Source: Chrysomallon squamiferum (Eukaryota > Mollusca > Gastropoda > Neomphalida > Peltospiridae). Taken from it: DNA of 64,000 bases. The stretch spans positions 17,146,237 to 17,210,236 of the forward strand of contig CM022674.1 in NCBI GenBank assembly GCA_012295275.1. The letters run 5' to 3'. Under the pieces are notes generated by a model. It made no database searches. It saw only the letters and a list, made by a program, of their open reading frames with translations, and was not told the origin of the DNA. Below, in pieces: positions 54,401 through 64,000 of this stretch. Position 1 is the first letter of the stretch. Each line of letters opens with the position of its first letter. The position numbers and the translations under genes are program-made.

Positions 54401-55384
54401 TTGATAGCACTGATTGAAAAAGGTGTTGACGTTAATGTTAAGAACAGTCAAGGTGAAACTCCTCTTTTTACAGCTGTTGTGTTTCAGCATCACAAAATAG
54501 TTTTGTATTTACTAAAACAAGGAGCTGATCCTCATTTAAGAGACAATGATAACAATTCTGTTTTACACTTGGCAGCTCAATCTGGAAATCTTGAAATATT
54601 GATAGCACTGATTGAAAAAGGTGTTGACGTTAATGTTAAGAACAGTCAAGGTGAAACTCCTCTTTTTACAGCTGTTGTGTTTCAGCATCACAAAATAGTT
54701 TTGTATTTACTAAAACAAGGAGCTGATCCTCATTTAAGAGACAATGATAACAATTCTGTTTTACACTTAGCAACCAAATGTCGAAATGCAGAAATTGTGA
54801 AAGCACTGATTGAAAAAGGTGTTGATGTAAATGTTAAGAACAGAGAAGGTGAAACTCCTCTTGTTACATTTCTGAAATACTACTGTTTAAATGTTTCTCG
54901 TTATGAGGTATATGTGTCCTCCTCTATACAAAAACTAGTTTTGGTTTTACTGGAACATGGAGCTGATCCTAATTTAACAGACAATGATAACAATACTGTT
55001 TTACACTTGGCAGCTAAATGTGGAAATGCAGAAATTGTGACAGCACTGATTGAAAAAGGTGCTTATGTAAATGTTCAGAACAGAAAAGGTGAAACTCCTC
55101 TTTTTACAGCTTTTAAGTTTCAGAAATACAAAATAGGTTTGGATTTATTAAAACAAGGAGCTGATCCTAATTTAACAGACAATGATCACAATACTGTTTT
55201 ACACTTGGCAGCTAAATGTGGAAATGCAGAAATTGTGACAGCACTGATTGAAAAAGGTGTTGATGTAAATGTTAAAAATGGTCAAGGTGAGACTCCTCTT
55301 GACAAAGCTAAGAGTAACCGAAGGGAAATTGTTTCCTATTTATTGGAGCATGGTGGTAAATGTAGTAACATAAATACATTTTGA
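39980..55384 (+). CDS. RHIM-like / STAND NTPase / ankyrin-repeat protein (NLR-like)
   Basis: Six exons join with matching phases: 39980-39984 (ATG AG, possibly longer 5'), 40543-40742, 41263-41349, 42384-42482, 48699-48731 and 49014-55384. The sum is 6795 nt, 2264 codons plus stop. After the first junction (phase 2) every junction is phase 1. Order of parts: a Ser/Thr-rich N-terminus, a RHIM-like motif (VKIRHCGNVLLGNKNKLI), polar linkers, a STAND P-loop NTPase with Walker A GCPGSGKTT and Walker B CIVLIDDIFG, a helical region, then about 38-40 ankyrin repeats ending 15 codons before the stop. It resembles an intracellular sensor: ankyrins bind a ligand, the NTPase oligomerises, and the RHIM-like segment recruits partners. 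That mechanism is inferred. The frame is open for 34 codons upstream of the ATG (39878-39979, Pro/Lys-rich), so the true start may lie further 5'. The intron 42483-48698 spans gap 2, so the two halves could come from different paralogues. Confidence 0.75.
40543..40742 (+). CDS. Ser/Thr-rich N-terminal exon
   Basis: Bounded by TTTTTTACAG and CGTG/GTAATG, phase 2 in and phase 1 out. Encodes a Ser/Thr/Glu-rich disordered segment (DDKNESSEVSSNTAAVSSAE ...). No domain is recognised; it is likely a flexible or phosphorylatable spacer. Confidence 0.7.
41263..41349 (+). CDS. RHIM-like motif exon
   Basis: 87 nt, phase 1-1, between TCTTCACAG and AATTA/GTAAGT. Encodes DTQIIQLVQPT, then VKIRHCGNVLLGNKNKLI. 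The core V-L-L-G-x-x-N-x-L (41319-41345) fits the RHIM pattern [IV]-Q-[IVL]-G-x-x-N-x-[LM] with Leu in place of Gln. RHIMs form functional amyloid between signalling partners (RIPK1/RIPK3, TRIF, ZBP1; cryptic forms in fly IMD). The assignment is by pattern and needs profile testing. Confidence 0.65.
42384..42482 (+). CDS. Linker exon
   Basis: 99 nt, phase 1-1, from TTTTTTTGCAG to AACCA/GTAAGT. Encodes a polar, Asn/Arg/Lys-rich linker (TNRALVERNVNMRTDKNLSS ...). No domain is recognised. Confidence 0.65.
42740..42801 (+). pseudogene. Decayed second RHIM-like exon
   Basis: Aligns with 41295-41352 of the RHIM-like exon and with its downstream intron (42800-42905 with 41350-41455). The retained frame reads NVLFGDRKYLI, corresponding to NVLLGNKNKLI. 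The donor is mutated (ACCAAGT where the active exon has AGTAAGT) and the upstream part is out of frame, so it is not expected to be spliced. Confidence 0.65.
43140..43350 (+). pseudogene. Decayed coding relic, copy 1
   Basis: Reads PEAIKLEQLLMENVITHVNA, a stop, then KSVRSKAAFLTPTGQFEET, a stop, and MDYLGVL. The paralogous segment at 47935-48140 preserves the same phrases with fewer stops. The source family is not recognised. Confidence 0.35.
43533..43732. other. Assembly gap 2 (200 N)
   Basis: Exactly 200 N after a (CA)n tract. It lies in the long intron of the STAND-ankyrin model. Confidence 0.99.
44617..44697. repeat. (GA)n microsatellite in repeat copy 1
   Basis: A pure GA run. The equivalent tract in copy 2 (58592-58670) is shorter and interrupted. 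Confidence 0.95.
46405..46835 (-). repeat. Nine-unit 51-bp coding repeat in the PARP-like exon
   Basis: Units encode variants of QQKQLDVKVKADPAHVS. The three downstream units on the minus strand are nearly identical and the upstream ones are diverged. Two in-frame stops fall within the array. The second copy of the large repeat has the same array at about 60392-60820. Confidence 0.85.
47110..47398. other. Intron sequence, nothing recognised
   Basis: Continuation of copy 1's right flank beyond the point where copy 2 is cut by gap 3. No feature is seen. Confidence 0.5.
47399..48310 (+). repeat. Intron paralogue block, copy 2
   Basis: Diverged partner of 42163-43500, lacking the linker-exon part. 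It ends in an impure (CA)n tract, as does copy 1. Confidence 0.8.
48421..48478. repeat. (TAA)n microsatellite
   Basis: About 19 AAT copies in the intron upstream of the small exon at 48699. Confidence 0.95.
48699..48731 (+). CDS. Micro-exon of the STAND-ankyrin gene
   Basis: 33 nt, phase 1-1, between CATTTCAG and AAAG/GTATAA. Encodes TKTDERASHMK. Its phase fits both the preceding and the following exon. Confidence 0.6.
49014..55384 (+). CDS. Large STAND NTPase and ankyrin-repeat exon
   Basis: A single 6.37-kb open exon after acceptor GTGATTCAG, ending at TGA 55382-55384. It begins (E)STRSQLNSVDWRVYVETRAE, a lead-in typical of nSTAND3-type proteins. The TTG at 49094 is not a start because the frame continues upstream to the acceptor. 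Walker A (GCPGSGKTT) is encoded at 49124-49150 and Walker B (VLIDDIFG) around 49265-49288, then RCIITLRKQIF as a sensor-like strand. Helical NTPase-associated sequence runs to about 50900, atypical ankyrins from about 50960, and canonical ankyrins from about 51344 to 55360. Typical unit: EIVTALIEKGVDVNVKNRKG. There is no break over 2,100 codons. It is the best supported gene part in the window. Confidence 0.93.
51344..55360 (+). repeat. Ankyrin-repeat coding array with 198-bp higher-order units
   Basis: About 38-40 repeats of 33 residues, organised as alternating pairs: one nearly invariant (LHLAAKCGNAEIVTALIEKG) and one variable. Seven of the variable units are about 12 residues longer, with a divergent insert before the second helix (for example YYCLNVSRYDLYVSPYTPKL). 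DNA identity between units is very high, implying recent duplication or gene conversion. Confidence 0.9.
54374..54769 (+). repeat. Identical 198-bp tandem duplication inside the ankyrin array
   Basis: 54374-54571 and 54572-54769 are identical except for the last base (G versus A). The unit encodes two ankyrin repeats, beginning AAQSGNLEILIALIEKGVDV. Confidence 0.93.
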
Positions 55385-57143
55385 TGTGTAACTGAAAGTT
55401 TCAGTTTAGTACATTACGTACACAGGCTATCACTTTAAATGGAAGATCAGCTAGTGAAAAGATTTTGAAGTTGTGCAGAAATTATACTTTTGTATAAAAC
55501 TGATGTTCATAACAAACACAATACTCTAAATTTTGTTTGTAAATTCTATGGTACAAAGTCTTAATGTTATCCTTCATCCTGAAATACAGTGATTTCTGAT
55601 GTAGTTTCAGTTTGAGCTGCTTCATTTATGCACATTTTTGGTGTAATGTTGTGTATGTATTTAGCTGTGATAAATACTGTGTACAGCTTTAATTTTTCAA
55701 TTCAAAAGTATAATTATTGATACATAGCCAGACCTCATTTTCAAAATAAGATCTGTGAGTAATTCATTGTCATGCAGAATTAAATACAGTGTAAATTTGT
55801 GTAAGTATATTGCTGTGTAGTCTGGTGTATATCTAGATACTGTAAATTGTTTCTATTCAGATATTCCATTACTGTACTGTGCACTCTGCTGTTTCTGTTC
55901 AAATATTGTATTCATATATTGTATAGTTTGTGTTTCTATACAAATACTGTTACCATATTTTATAGCTGGTGCATCTTCCAACATTTTTTATTATCTTTTG
56001 TATTGAACATAACAAGAACTATTATAATACCTGTGGCTTTATGAAAATTTCACTTCATTTTTAATTTTAGTGAAAAAAAAATGTTAAGAAATATTTTGTT
56101 GGCCAGCAATAATAAAACAACAGTAATACTGATTTCAATTTTGATCAGGTTATTCAGAAAGTGAAAAGTCAGTCAGTTTTTAAATCACATTTGTTATATT
56201 ATTGATGATGATTTGCTATTAGACTTTTTATGTGTGAAAATATATGTTAAATAGGATGTTATAATTAATGTTGTTTTTTAAAGTAGAGTGCAGAATATTT
56301 AATGTATATTTTTTAAGTTACAAAATTATTTTGCATTACTAAATATTTTACTATATTTAAATTAAGAAAAGTAGTATAGTGTAAAAAGAAAAAGTAATGT
56401 TGTGTAAAAGTGTTTTTGTTTTTTGGTTTCTTCTTTACACTATAGTTCTATAATACTAAATCCAAATTTTAATATATTTGTACTAAGTAAACTTCAATTT
56501 TCATTTGGAGTTTATGTACATTTTTTTTTACAAAATGTTTATTCATGTTTTAATATATAAATTTATATGGTAAAATAAAATGTAATTCAAATTTTTTCTC
56601 TTATTAATTAGAAGATAAATTCATATAATGTTTACATTTCAAATAAATTATCAGAAAATACTAACAAAATTGATAAAGCAAATGTAAATTTTCATTCATC
56701 TGATAGTTTTTATATATAGCTTTAATAATTACAAAATAATGAATAATAAAATAAATGTAAGTTTTAAGTAGGAATATTTATTTAATAATTGTGAAATAGG
56801 GAATAATTAATAAAATAAATGTGATTTTCAATTCGAAACATTTTTGGCTGACACTGAACTATCAGTGTAGATTTAAACTGATTTAATTTCAGATAAAATT
56901 TTAATACTATCTCTATTTTCTTTGTCAATAAGTTGTATCAAACAAGATTTTGTTTTTATTTTATTTATTTATTTATTTTTGGTGATTAGTTATTTTTATT
57001 AAAAACAATTTTGAGGAATATATTGGACTTACACTGAGTGATTGTTTTGTATAAATATCTTGTATTTATTTTACCTGTCTTGATGATTGTTTCCTTCCAG
57101 AAATTATTTTCTATTAATATAAGGATTTAATTTTATTGTGTTT
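55385..57143. other. Probable 3' UTR and downstream intergenic sequence
   Basis: AT-rich, with many AATAAA-like hexamers (for example near 56108 and 56568), so the poly-A site cannot be chosen. No further exon is recognised. Confidence 0.5.
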
Positions 57144-57204
57144 GTTGCCATTATTATTTTTATTATTATTATTATTATTATTATTACTTTTATTATTCTT
57201 ATTC

Positions 57205-57243
<39 letters not shown>
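57144..57243. repeat. (ATT)n microsatellite
   Basis: Two (ATT)n runs with short CTT interruptions. Confidence 0.9.
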
Positions 57244-57244
<1 letters not shown>

Positions 57245-57727
57245 AGCTTTATAATGATTTACTTTTAATTTACTTGTTTGTTTTTCAGTGATGCAAAACA
57301 GAAAGTATTTTCTAATGTGCTAACCTTTGCTGCTTATGTCACTATTACATAAACTGTATGCAATGTGTCAGTTTATGTATTGTTTTTTTAATACACTGAT
57401 ACAATTTATTTTGTTTGGGATATATGTATTGTTTATAATACTTGGCTATTGTTTTCAGTTAATATTTTTCATACATTTATTTTATCTTCATACACTGAAT
57501 AAGAAGAGAAAGACTTTTTTCTTTTTTCAAAAGAAATATATTTATATATTTATTTGTTTATTTATATTATTATCATTATTATTAATTGGGAATATGTTTA
57601 TTTATTCTTACTTCTATGTATTTAATCATTAGAATATGCTGATTCAGTTTGAATAGCAAATACTTGTATATGTTTTTAATTACACTGATTCTTTTTTTCT
57701 TATTTAATTTGCATGATAGAATGTTTT
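57244..57727. other. No gene; left flank of repeat copy 2
   Basis: AT-rich sequence. The hydrophobic ORF at 57327-57632 consists of AT-biased codons and lacks support. Confidence 0.5.
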
Positions 57728-58066
57728 TACTATTTTTATTTTGTGAATCAACTAACTTTAGTTCAATCTTCAGTTTACATTTTTTCTATCAATTAACTGT
57801 TTCTTTAATTAATAGATGAAAATGAACAAATGGTGTTTGTCTATCACTTGTTACACATCCCATTTGTTGCATACCTAGTAGTAACAGCTGAAGTGTAATT
57901 AAGTCATTTCCAGTAATATTAGTGTAATAGTTACAGTGCTTTTCATTTTATTAATACAAAAATACAACTTTATATATAGTAATAATAATAATAGAAAGAA
58001 AGAAAGAAAAAAGCTTAGGAAAATATCTTCTAGTACACAAAAGTAAAGATCCTAATTTTCATATAG

Positions 58067-58112
<46 letters not shown>

Positions 58113-58590
58113 ATCTGTTATATCTGGTATATCTGTTCTTGTTTTTAATAATTTGAGGCACTATAAATCATAGATAAATTATTTTTGAACTAAGATTGGA
58201 TAAAACAAAATATGTTGATGATGATGATAAATAAATAAATAAAACATATCTTGAAGTATACATAATGTATTTAGGCTATTTAATTGTATGTAAACAGCGT
58301 CATAAATTGTGGACTCTTACCTACAGTACCTTTCCCACATGGGTAGATTCTGAATGCGAAACAAAGATTTCAATTTGACTTCCGATTTGTTCATGGTAGA
58401 GAAAATTATTTTATCACAGTTTTCACCTCCTCGTCTTCGGTCAAGTCATCAAGTTTTAGTTTCACCAGTTCTACTGGTTGGTAACAGTCTAGAGGGAACC
58501 AGTTGTCTGGGAGAGTTGGTGAACGTGGAAACTTCTTGAACGAAAGACATCGATGAACTCTGCATTTTATTATATAATAAAAATAAAAAT

Positions 58591-58671
<81 letters not shown>

Positions 58672-61090
58672 TAAACAGTTTAAAAAAAATGAAGTATGAT
58701 ATTAAGATATACGATAACGACAGACAAGGTTTTAAAACGTTAGGAGAAAAAAATATATAAAATAAGTAAAAATGAGGTGCAAAATATCGCAATCGAAAGT
58801 TATCGTTCTTGTACAATGTTTTCCTATTTACACTGTTTTTTTTTTGTCTCTGTACATCATCACTGGAAACAAAAAGCAGGTCTCCTCAGCAGTCGTCTTT
58901 GTTTTAATGTATTCAAATTTGTTTGGGTCATCTCCCTAAAATTTATTTTATACTGACATTTGTCTGTTTCAAAGTTGTAAAATGGTTGCCCAGCCAAGTA
59001 CTTCAGTTCAAGAGTATATTGCAGACTTTCCTAAAATAAACACAATATGCTGTTTTATATAATATTATAGAACGTGTAATGTGATATATCATATGATATA
59101 TGTTATAGGGTAATGTAATTTCAGGTGTGTGTCATGACGTGTAGTTCTTTGACTATGTATGAATGAGATATGTGATTATTTTTATTTGATAAATACTAAT
59201 ATATTAGAAACACAATGTTATAGGTATTAACATGAACATTTTAAACATCTCTTTCTTTCTGTCTTCTTACTTTTTTTTTAATTGATGCTTTATAAATTTT
59301 CATTTCTTTAAATATTAGTTATCTTTGCTACCTATAATATTGGTTATTGTAGATGTTTTATTATTTTGTTTTTTTTTTAATTTTATTTTTGAAGTAAGGA
59401 AACAAATAAATAAATAAATAGAACAAATAAAAAATAAAATAAAACAAATAAGATGTTTAAGAAGAAAGCAGTTCAACAATAAAATAAAATGAATATTCAC
59501 TGGTTCATAAGGCAAACAATTTCCAGAGTCTGCCTCAAAATACCAACACCACTGTGTGAGCTGTGTGAAGTTGTCTTCTTGTGCAGTGACATACGATGCT
59601 GTTGAGAGACGCTGAACTTTGACATCAACCACTCCCAGTTCCAAACAAACTAAAACTCTCATTAAGTGAAAATCAACAACAGTTGGAATGAAGTTACTGG
59701 CAAATGCAATAGAGAAATTCTTTGAAAATGAAAAAAAAAAAAATATCTGTCTATATATACGAGTGTAGATTATAGATATAGATGTAAATTTTAATTAGTG
59801 GCACAAAAAAAAAAGTAATAGTAGAATTGTAATACGATTAACCCATAACATGTTTTCATATTGTTGTGTAGTAGTAAGTAATAAAAATAGTAAAAGAGTA
59901 TACGTAAAACAAGAGAGGAAATCTTCTGAGATGTCATAATGTACTATTATTTTTCAAAATATTTTTTGAATACATACGTTTTCAAAAAAGAGAAAAAACT
60001 TAGGACATTGGTTAGATCAGGATCCAAGGAGGACTGAACTGGTGGCCAATACCTTCTCAAGGATGTACTCTGAAACAAAAGTAAAACTGCATTATCATAT
60101 GTCACTGTTATTAAAACTTATACTTTATTCCATGTTCATTTATCGCTTCTGGTTGTTTTTTTAATTCACCTCTATATTTCCTGTGTCTGACATCAGACTA
60201 CAAAAGCTCTGCTCGATCATCTCATTCTCCACTATGTCAAAGTTGACCCATTTGTCACAAATCTCCATCTGCCACTGGTAATGTAGATATCTTTGTGTGT
60301 GGGTATTTGAATGTATTACACAGTGACTCCATACACATTTCTCATAAAGCAGACCTTCTATCTCGTTGCTGTAATTCATTATTTCAAGGCTGTCATTCAC
60401 ATCAAGTTGTTTCTGCTGTGAAAGTTGAGCTGGATGTGCTTTGACTTTGACATCAAGTTGTTTCTGCTGTGAAACTTGTACTGTATCTGCTTTGACTTTG
60501 ACATCAAGTTGTTTCTGCTGAGAAACGTGTGCTGGATCTGCTTTCACTTTGACATCAAGTTGTTTCTGCTGTGAAACTTAATGTGGATTTGCTTTGACTT
60601 TTTACACGTAATTGTTCTTCCTGTGAAATTCGTGCTCTATCTCCTGTAACTTTCACGCCAAGTTTTTTTTTCTGTGCATCTTGTACTGGATAAGCTTTCC
60701 TCTTCATATCAAGTTGTTTCTGCTGTTTTTGAGACGGAACTCTATTAATTTTGACATCAAGCTGTTTTGCCTTTATACCTGTTTTAGATCTCCTTTTACT
60801 TTCAACCCAAGTTGTTTCTCTTCTAAATCTTCTATTGTATCTGCTGCGACTTTCCTGTCAAATTGTTCCTGTTCTGGAAGATCATCTTGGTAATACCACC
60901 CACTCGTTTCGAAGACGGCAATATCATCAAATTTATCAAAGTGAGATATACTTCTGAAATAAAATATAACAGTGAATCAGTGATTTCTCTTAAATCTTCC
61001 ACATTTTCATCATTAAATATAACATTGACTGTTTTTCTATTTTTAAATGCATTTTATATTGAATTAACAAAACTTTGGTAAATTTGTATC
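57728..61090 (+). repeat. 3.36-kb direct repeat, copy 2, cut by gap 3
   Basis: Near-identical partner of 43751-47104. The match runs until the N run, so the true right end is not seen. Extra or missing bases in A/T runs (for example near 58841, 58873, 59374, 59985 and 60767) are the main differences. Confidence 0.95.
58321..60953 (-). pseudogene. PARP12/ZC3HAV1-like WWE gene fragment, copy 2
   Basis: Exons equivalent to copy 1 lie at 60953-60170, 60069-59978, 59719-59501, 59030-58832 and 58559-58321. All breaks of copy 1 are shared (both in-frame TAA codons and the lost base before the catalytic start), so they predate the duplication. Extra single-base length changes in homopolymers shift the frame in the first, second and fourth exons; the third is identical in length (219 nt). 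They may be recent decay or read errors. Confidence 0.75.
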
Positions 61091-61290
61091 NNNNNNNNNN
61101 NNNNNNNNNNNNNNNNNNNNNNNNNNNNNNNNNNNNNNNNNNNNNNNNNNNNNNNNNNNNNNNNNNNNNNNNNNNNNNNNNNNNNNNNNNNNNNNNNNNN
61201 NNNNNNNNNNNNNNNNNNNNNNNNNNNNNNNNNNNNNNNNNNNNNNNNNNNNNNNNNNNNNNNNNNNNNNNNNNNNNNNNNNNNNNNNNN
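61091..61290. other. Assembly gap 3 (200 N)
   Basis: Exactly 200 N. It interrupts repeat copy 2 and is followed directly by TTAGGG satellite. Confidence 0.99.
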
Positions 61291-62765
61291 TATGCAAAAT
61301 AATTTAACGTTAGGGTTAGGGTTAGAGCTAGAATCATTTAAATTTTATCATTAGTGTTATGATAATATGCAAAATAATTTGGGGTCACGTTAGGGTTAGG
61401 GTTAGAGCTAGAATCATTTAAATTTTATCATTAGTGTTATGATAATATGCAAAATAATTTGGGGTCACGTTAGGGTCAGGGTCAGGGTTAGGATTAGAGC
61501 TAGGATCATTTAAATTTTATCATTAGTGTTATGATAATATGCAAAATATTTTGGGGTCACGTTAGGGTCAGGGTTAGGGTTAGGGTTAGGGTTAGACCTA
61601 GGATCATTTAAATTTTATCATTAGTGTTAATGCAAAATGATTTGGGGTCACGCTTGGAAGTAGCGTAAGGGTAAGAAATAATGTTGCGAACCTCCGTACT
61701 ATTCCTTTAGAAATTGAGCTAGCGTTAAGGGTAGGGTTAGGGTTAGTGTTAGTGTTAGTGCTACGGTTATTTAAGTTTTATCATTAACGTTATGATAATA
61801 TGAAAAATAAATTCTGGGTCACGATTGGAAGTAGCGTAAGGCTAACAATAAAAGATGCGGACCTCCGTAGGATTGAGCTTTGAAACTGAGATACGGTTAA
61901 GGGTAGGGTTAGTGTTAGGGTTATTCAAATTGTATCACTTGTGTAATGATAATGTCAAAAATAATTTGTGGTTCACGATTGGAATTAGCTTAAGGGTAAG
62001 TATTAATATTCTGAACCTCCGTAGCTTTAGTTTTGGTAGTTAAGCTAGGGTTAGGGTCAGGATTAGGGTTAGAGGTAGTTTTATTTAAACTGTATTATTA
62101 GTGTTATGACAATGTGCAAGATAATTTGTGGGATACGACTGGAAGTATCGTACGAATTAATGCTGCGGACCTCCGTAGGTTTAGGTTTAGAAATTGAGCT
62201 AGGGTTAAGGTTAAGGTTAGGGATAGATTTAGGGTTAGGGTTAGAGCTAGGATTATTAAAACTGTATCATTAATCTTCTAATAATGTGCAAACTAATTTG
62301 AGATCACGATTCGAATTAGCGTAAGGGTAAGAATTAATGTGGCGGAATTCCGTAGGATTAAGTTTAGAAATTGAGATAGGGTTAAGGTTAGGGTTAGGGT
62401 CTGGATAAGGATTAGGGTTAGGGCTAAACCTAGGGTTGTTTAAATTGTATCACTAGTGTTAGGATCATGTGCAACATAATGTGCGAGTCACGTAGAAGTA
62501 GCGAAATGGTAAGAATTCATGTTCGGGACCTGCGTTGGATTAGGTTTAGAAGTTGAGCTACGTTTAGGGTTGGGGTTAGGGTTAGGGTAAGAGTTAGGGT
62601 TAGAGCTTGGATGATTAAAATATTATCATTAGTGATCTTATAACGTGTAAAATAATTTGGGGGTCACGATTGGAGTCAGCGTAAGGGAAAAAACTCATGT
62701 TGCGAATTTCCAGTGGATTAAGTTTAGAAATTGAGCTAGGTTATGGATTAGTGTTAAGGTTAGGG
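61291..62765 (+). repeat. TTAGGG-bearing satellite array, G-rich on +
   Basis: The first part has units of about 95-100 bp (GTTAGGGTTAGAGCTAGAAT ... AATTTGGGGTCAC). Later units are about 180-200 bp and add GATTGGAAGTAGCGTAAGG and GCGGACCTCCGTAGGA. It is the reverse-complement counterpart of 28625-29860. The array starts at the gap edge, so its full length is unknown. Confidence 0.9.
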
Positions 62766-62769
62766 ATAC

Positions 62770-63019
62770 AGAATTTGCCACCATTTTCTTTTCTTTTTCT
62801 CTTATTTCTTTATTTCTTTATTTTTTTTTACAAAATAGCAAAATAATTTTGTTTCTAAAATCTACATTTTTCTTCTTTTATTTCAACACTAAATGTCTGA
62901 AATCTACATTTTACATCTTTTATTTCAAACTAAATTCCACCCTTACCGGATGTACCCTTTTTTACACACGAGTCTAAAAAAATTAGAAAACAGTTACTGT
63001 GTAATAATAATAATAATAA

Positions 63020-63056
<37 letters not shown>

Positions 63057-63060
63057 TACA

Positions 63061-63094
<34 letters not shown>

Positions 63095-63150
63095 TTAGTA
63101 CTAGTATTAGTATTAGTATTACTATTAGTATTAGTATTATGCAGTGTTAA
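62770..63150. repeat. (AAT)n, (ACT)n and (AGT)n tracts
   Basis: AT-rich sequence, then (AAT)n at 63003-63055, (TAC)n to about 63095, and (TAGTAT)n-like repeats to 63139. No gene. Confidence 0.85.
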
Positions 63151-63590
63151 CTGGCTTAATTACCTACTGAAATCCTAGCCCTTCAGCCGAACACGGACAT
63201 TATGGTTATTAATATTGTTGATAGTGTAGGTTGATCAATGTGGGTCTTTAGCATAAAGTATTAATATTTTTAAAAAAGGCTTCGTAAATAATAATACAGA
63301 TAAAAACACAGATAAATAAATGCAAATAACTGAAACTACTTTGTGTTGCTTGTAAGTACATGATAGAAACTATATTTACTTGTACAGTTAAAACTATAGA
63401 TGATATGTATTCGTCCACAAATGCTTAATTATATCGTTTATTCCGATCGAGCCTATATTTCCCACTTGGTATAGTGCTGTATAATTTTAAAAATAAAACA
63501 ACTAAAGCAAAGTTATGAATATATAAAAGGAAAAATATGATATGATCGATATGATTTATTTTATTTAAACTCGATTGTGATTGTGTTATA
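63150..63590. other. AT-rich sequence, no gene recognised
   Basis: Nothing supportable apart from its position upstream of the candidate exon at 63592. Confidence 0.5.
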
Positions 63591-63591
63591 G

Positions 63592-63829
63592 ATTTAAAGA
63601 CAAATTTAATATAATTTACCCGATTTTATATATATATATATTTTTAATACACATAATATTTGTTATTATTGGTGTTATTATTTGTATTATCATCATTATT
63701 ATTTGTCAGTATTTTTCTACTAATAATTCTGAACTCATTAAGAACGAGAACTTTGCTATTTCACCAAATATGACTGTGAGACTTCCTCCCCCTTATACGA
63801 TGTTGAAGCCCTTAAACGCAGCAGTTTGA
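63592..63829 (+). CDS. Candidate terminal exon: membrane segment plus PPPY tail
   Basis: After GTGTTATAG (phase 2) the frame reads FKDKFNIIYPILY, then a hydrophobic helix of about 25 residues, then CQYFSTNNSELIKNENFAIS and a tail RLPPPYTMLKPLNAAV ending in TGA. PPPY would bind WW domains and YTML fits an endocytic YxxPhi signal. The helix is Ile-rich from AT-biased codons, so it may be partly chance. No upstream exon was identified. Confidence 0.35.
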
Positions 63830-64000
63830 TAAAAAAGAACCACAAAGTTTCAGATATCGAAACCGCCTGCTTGAAGGTGTTCCCCATTGCTGATAAATGA
63901 ACTCATTATTAATCAATTAATGTATTAAGAATACTTCAGAAAACGTCTTTGTTTTATGATTTTATTGACGATACTTTCCTATACAGATCAGGTACTGTAA
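63830..64000. other. Window end, no feature
   Basis: AT-rich sequence after the candidate exon's stop codon. Confidence 0.4.

Noticed and set aside
57327..57632. 101-codon hydrophobic frame
   Set aside because: AT-biased codons in low-complexity sequence, no family, no splice context.

Overview
This is eukaryotic genomic DNA, AT-rich, intron-rich and crowded with simple repeats: (ATT)n, (CT)n, (CA)n, (ATAC)n, and TTAGGG-type satellite. Spliceosomal GT..AG introns, immunoglobulin-type receptors, a STAND-ankyrin protein, WWE/PARP-family exons and a degenerate L1/Tx1-like LINE together suggest a lophotrochozoan metazoan. A mollusc is most likely and a cephalopod is possible from the repeat style; this is an inference. 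Three runs of exactly 200 N (19066-19265, 43533-43732, 61091-61290) are scaffold gaps, so order and orientation of the four contig pieces is only as good as the scaffolding.

Layout. 1-6200: simple repeats and a 2.7-kb minisatellite, no convincing gene. 6220-9790 (+): multi-exon membrane receptor with three Ig-like exons, a transmembrane exon and a short tyrosine tail; it carries three apparent single-base insertions. 9800-13190: repeats. 13196-18631 (-): a tRNA-like element interrupted by a 5.3-kb LINE with a 10-bp target-site duplication, followed by a large inverted repeat up to gap 1. 19266-22300: dispersed repeats. 22336-25698 (+): a complete six-exon single-pass receptor with a tyrosine-motif tail. 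25700-28540: no gene. 28620-29860: TTAGGG-bearing satellite, C-rich on +. 30000-39900: duplicated repeat modules, two of which carry a candidate first exon.

39980-55384 (+): the main gene. Six exons join in perfect phase into a 2264-codon model: a Ser/Thr-rich N-terminus, a RHIM-like amyloid motif, short linkers, a STAND-type P-loop NTPase and about 38-40 ankyrin repeats. A decayed second copy of the RHIM-like exon lies in the following intron. Gap 2 falls in the intron before the last two exons.

43751-47104 and 57728-61090: a 3.36-kb near-identical direct repeat, one copy in an intron of the main gene and one downstream of it. Each copy contains, on the minus strand, broken exons of a PARP12/ZC3HAV1-like gene (WWE domains and the start of a PARP catalytic domain). 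61291-62765: the same TTAGGG satellite in the opposite orientation. The last kilobase holds a candidate terminal exon with a membrane segment and a PPPY tail.

Together the recognisable genes look like an innate-immune neighbourhood: tyrosine-tailed surface receptors, an intracellular NLR-like sensor with a RHIM-like signalling motif, and relics of a ZAP/PARP12-like antiviral gene. That reading is inference from domain content, not demonstrated function.
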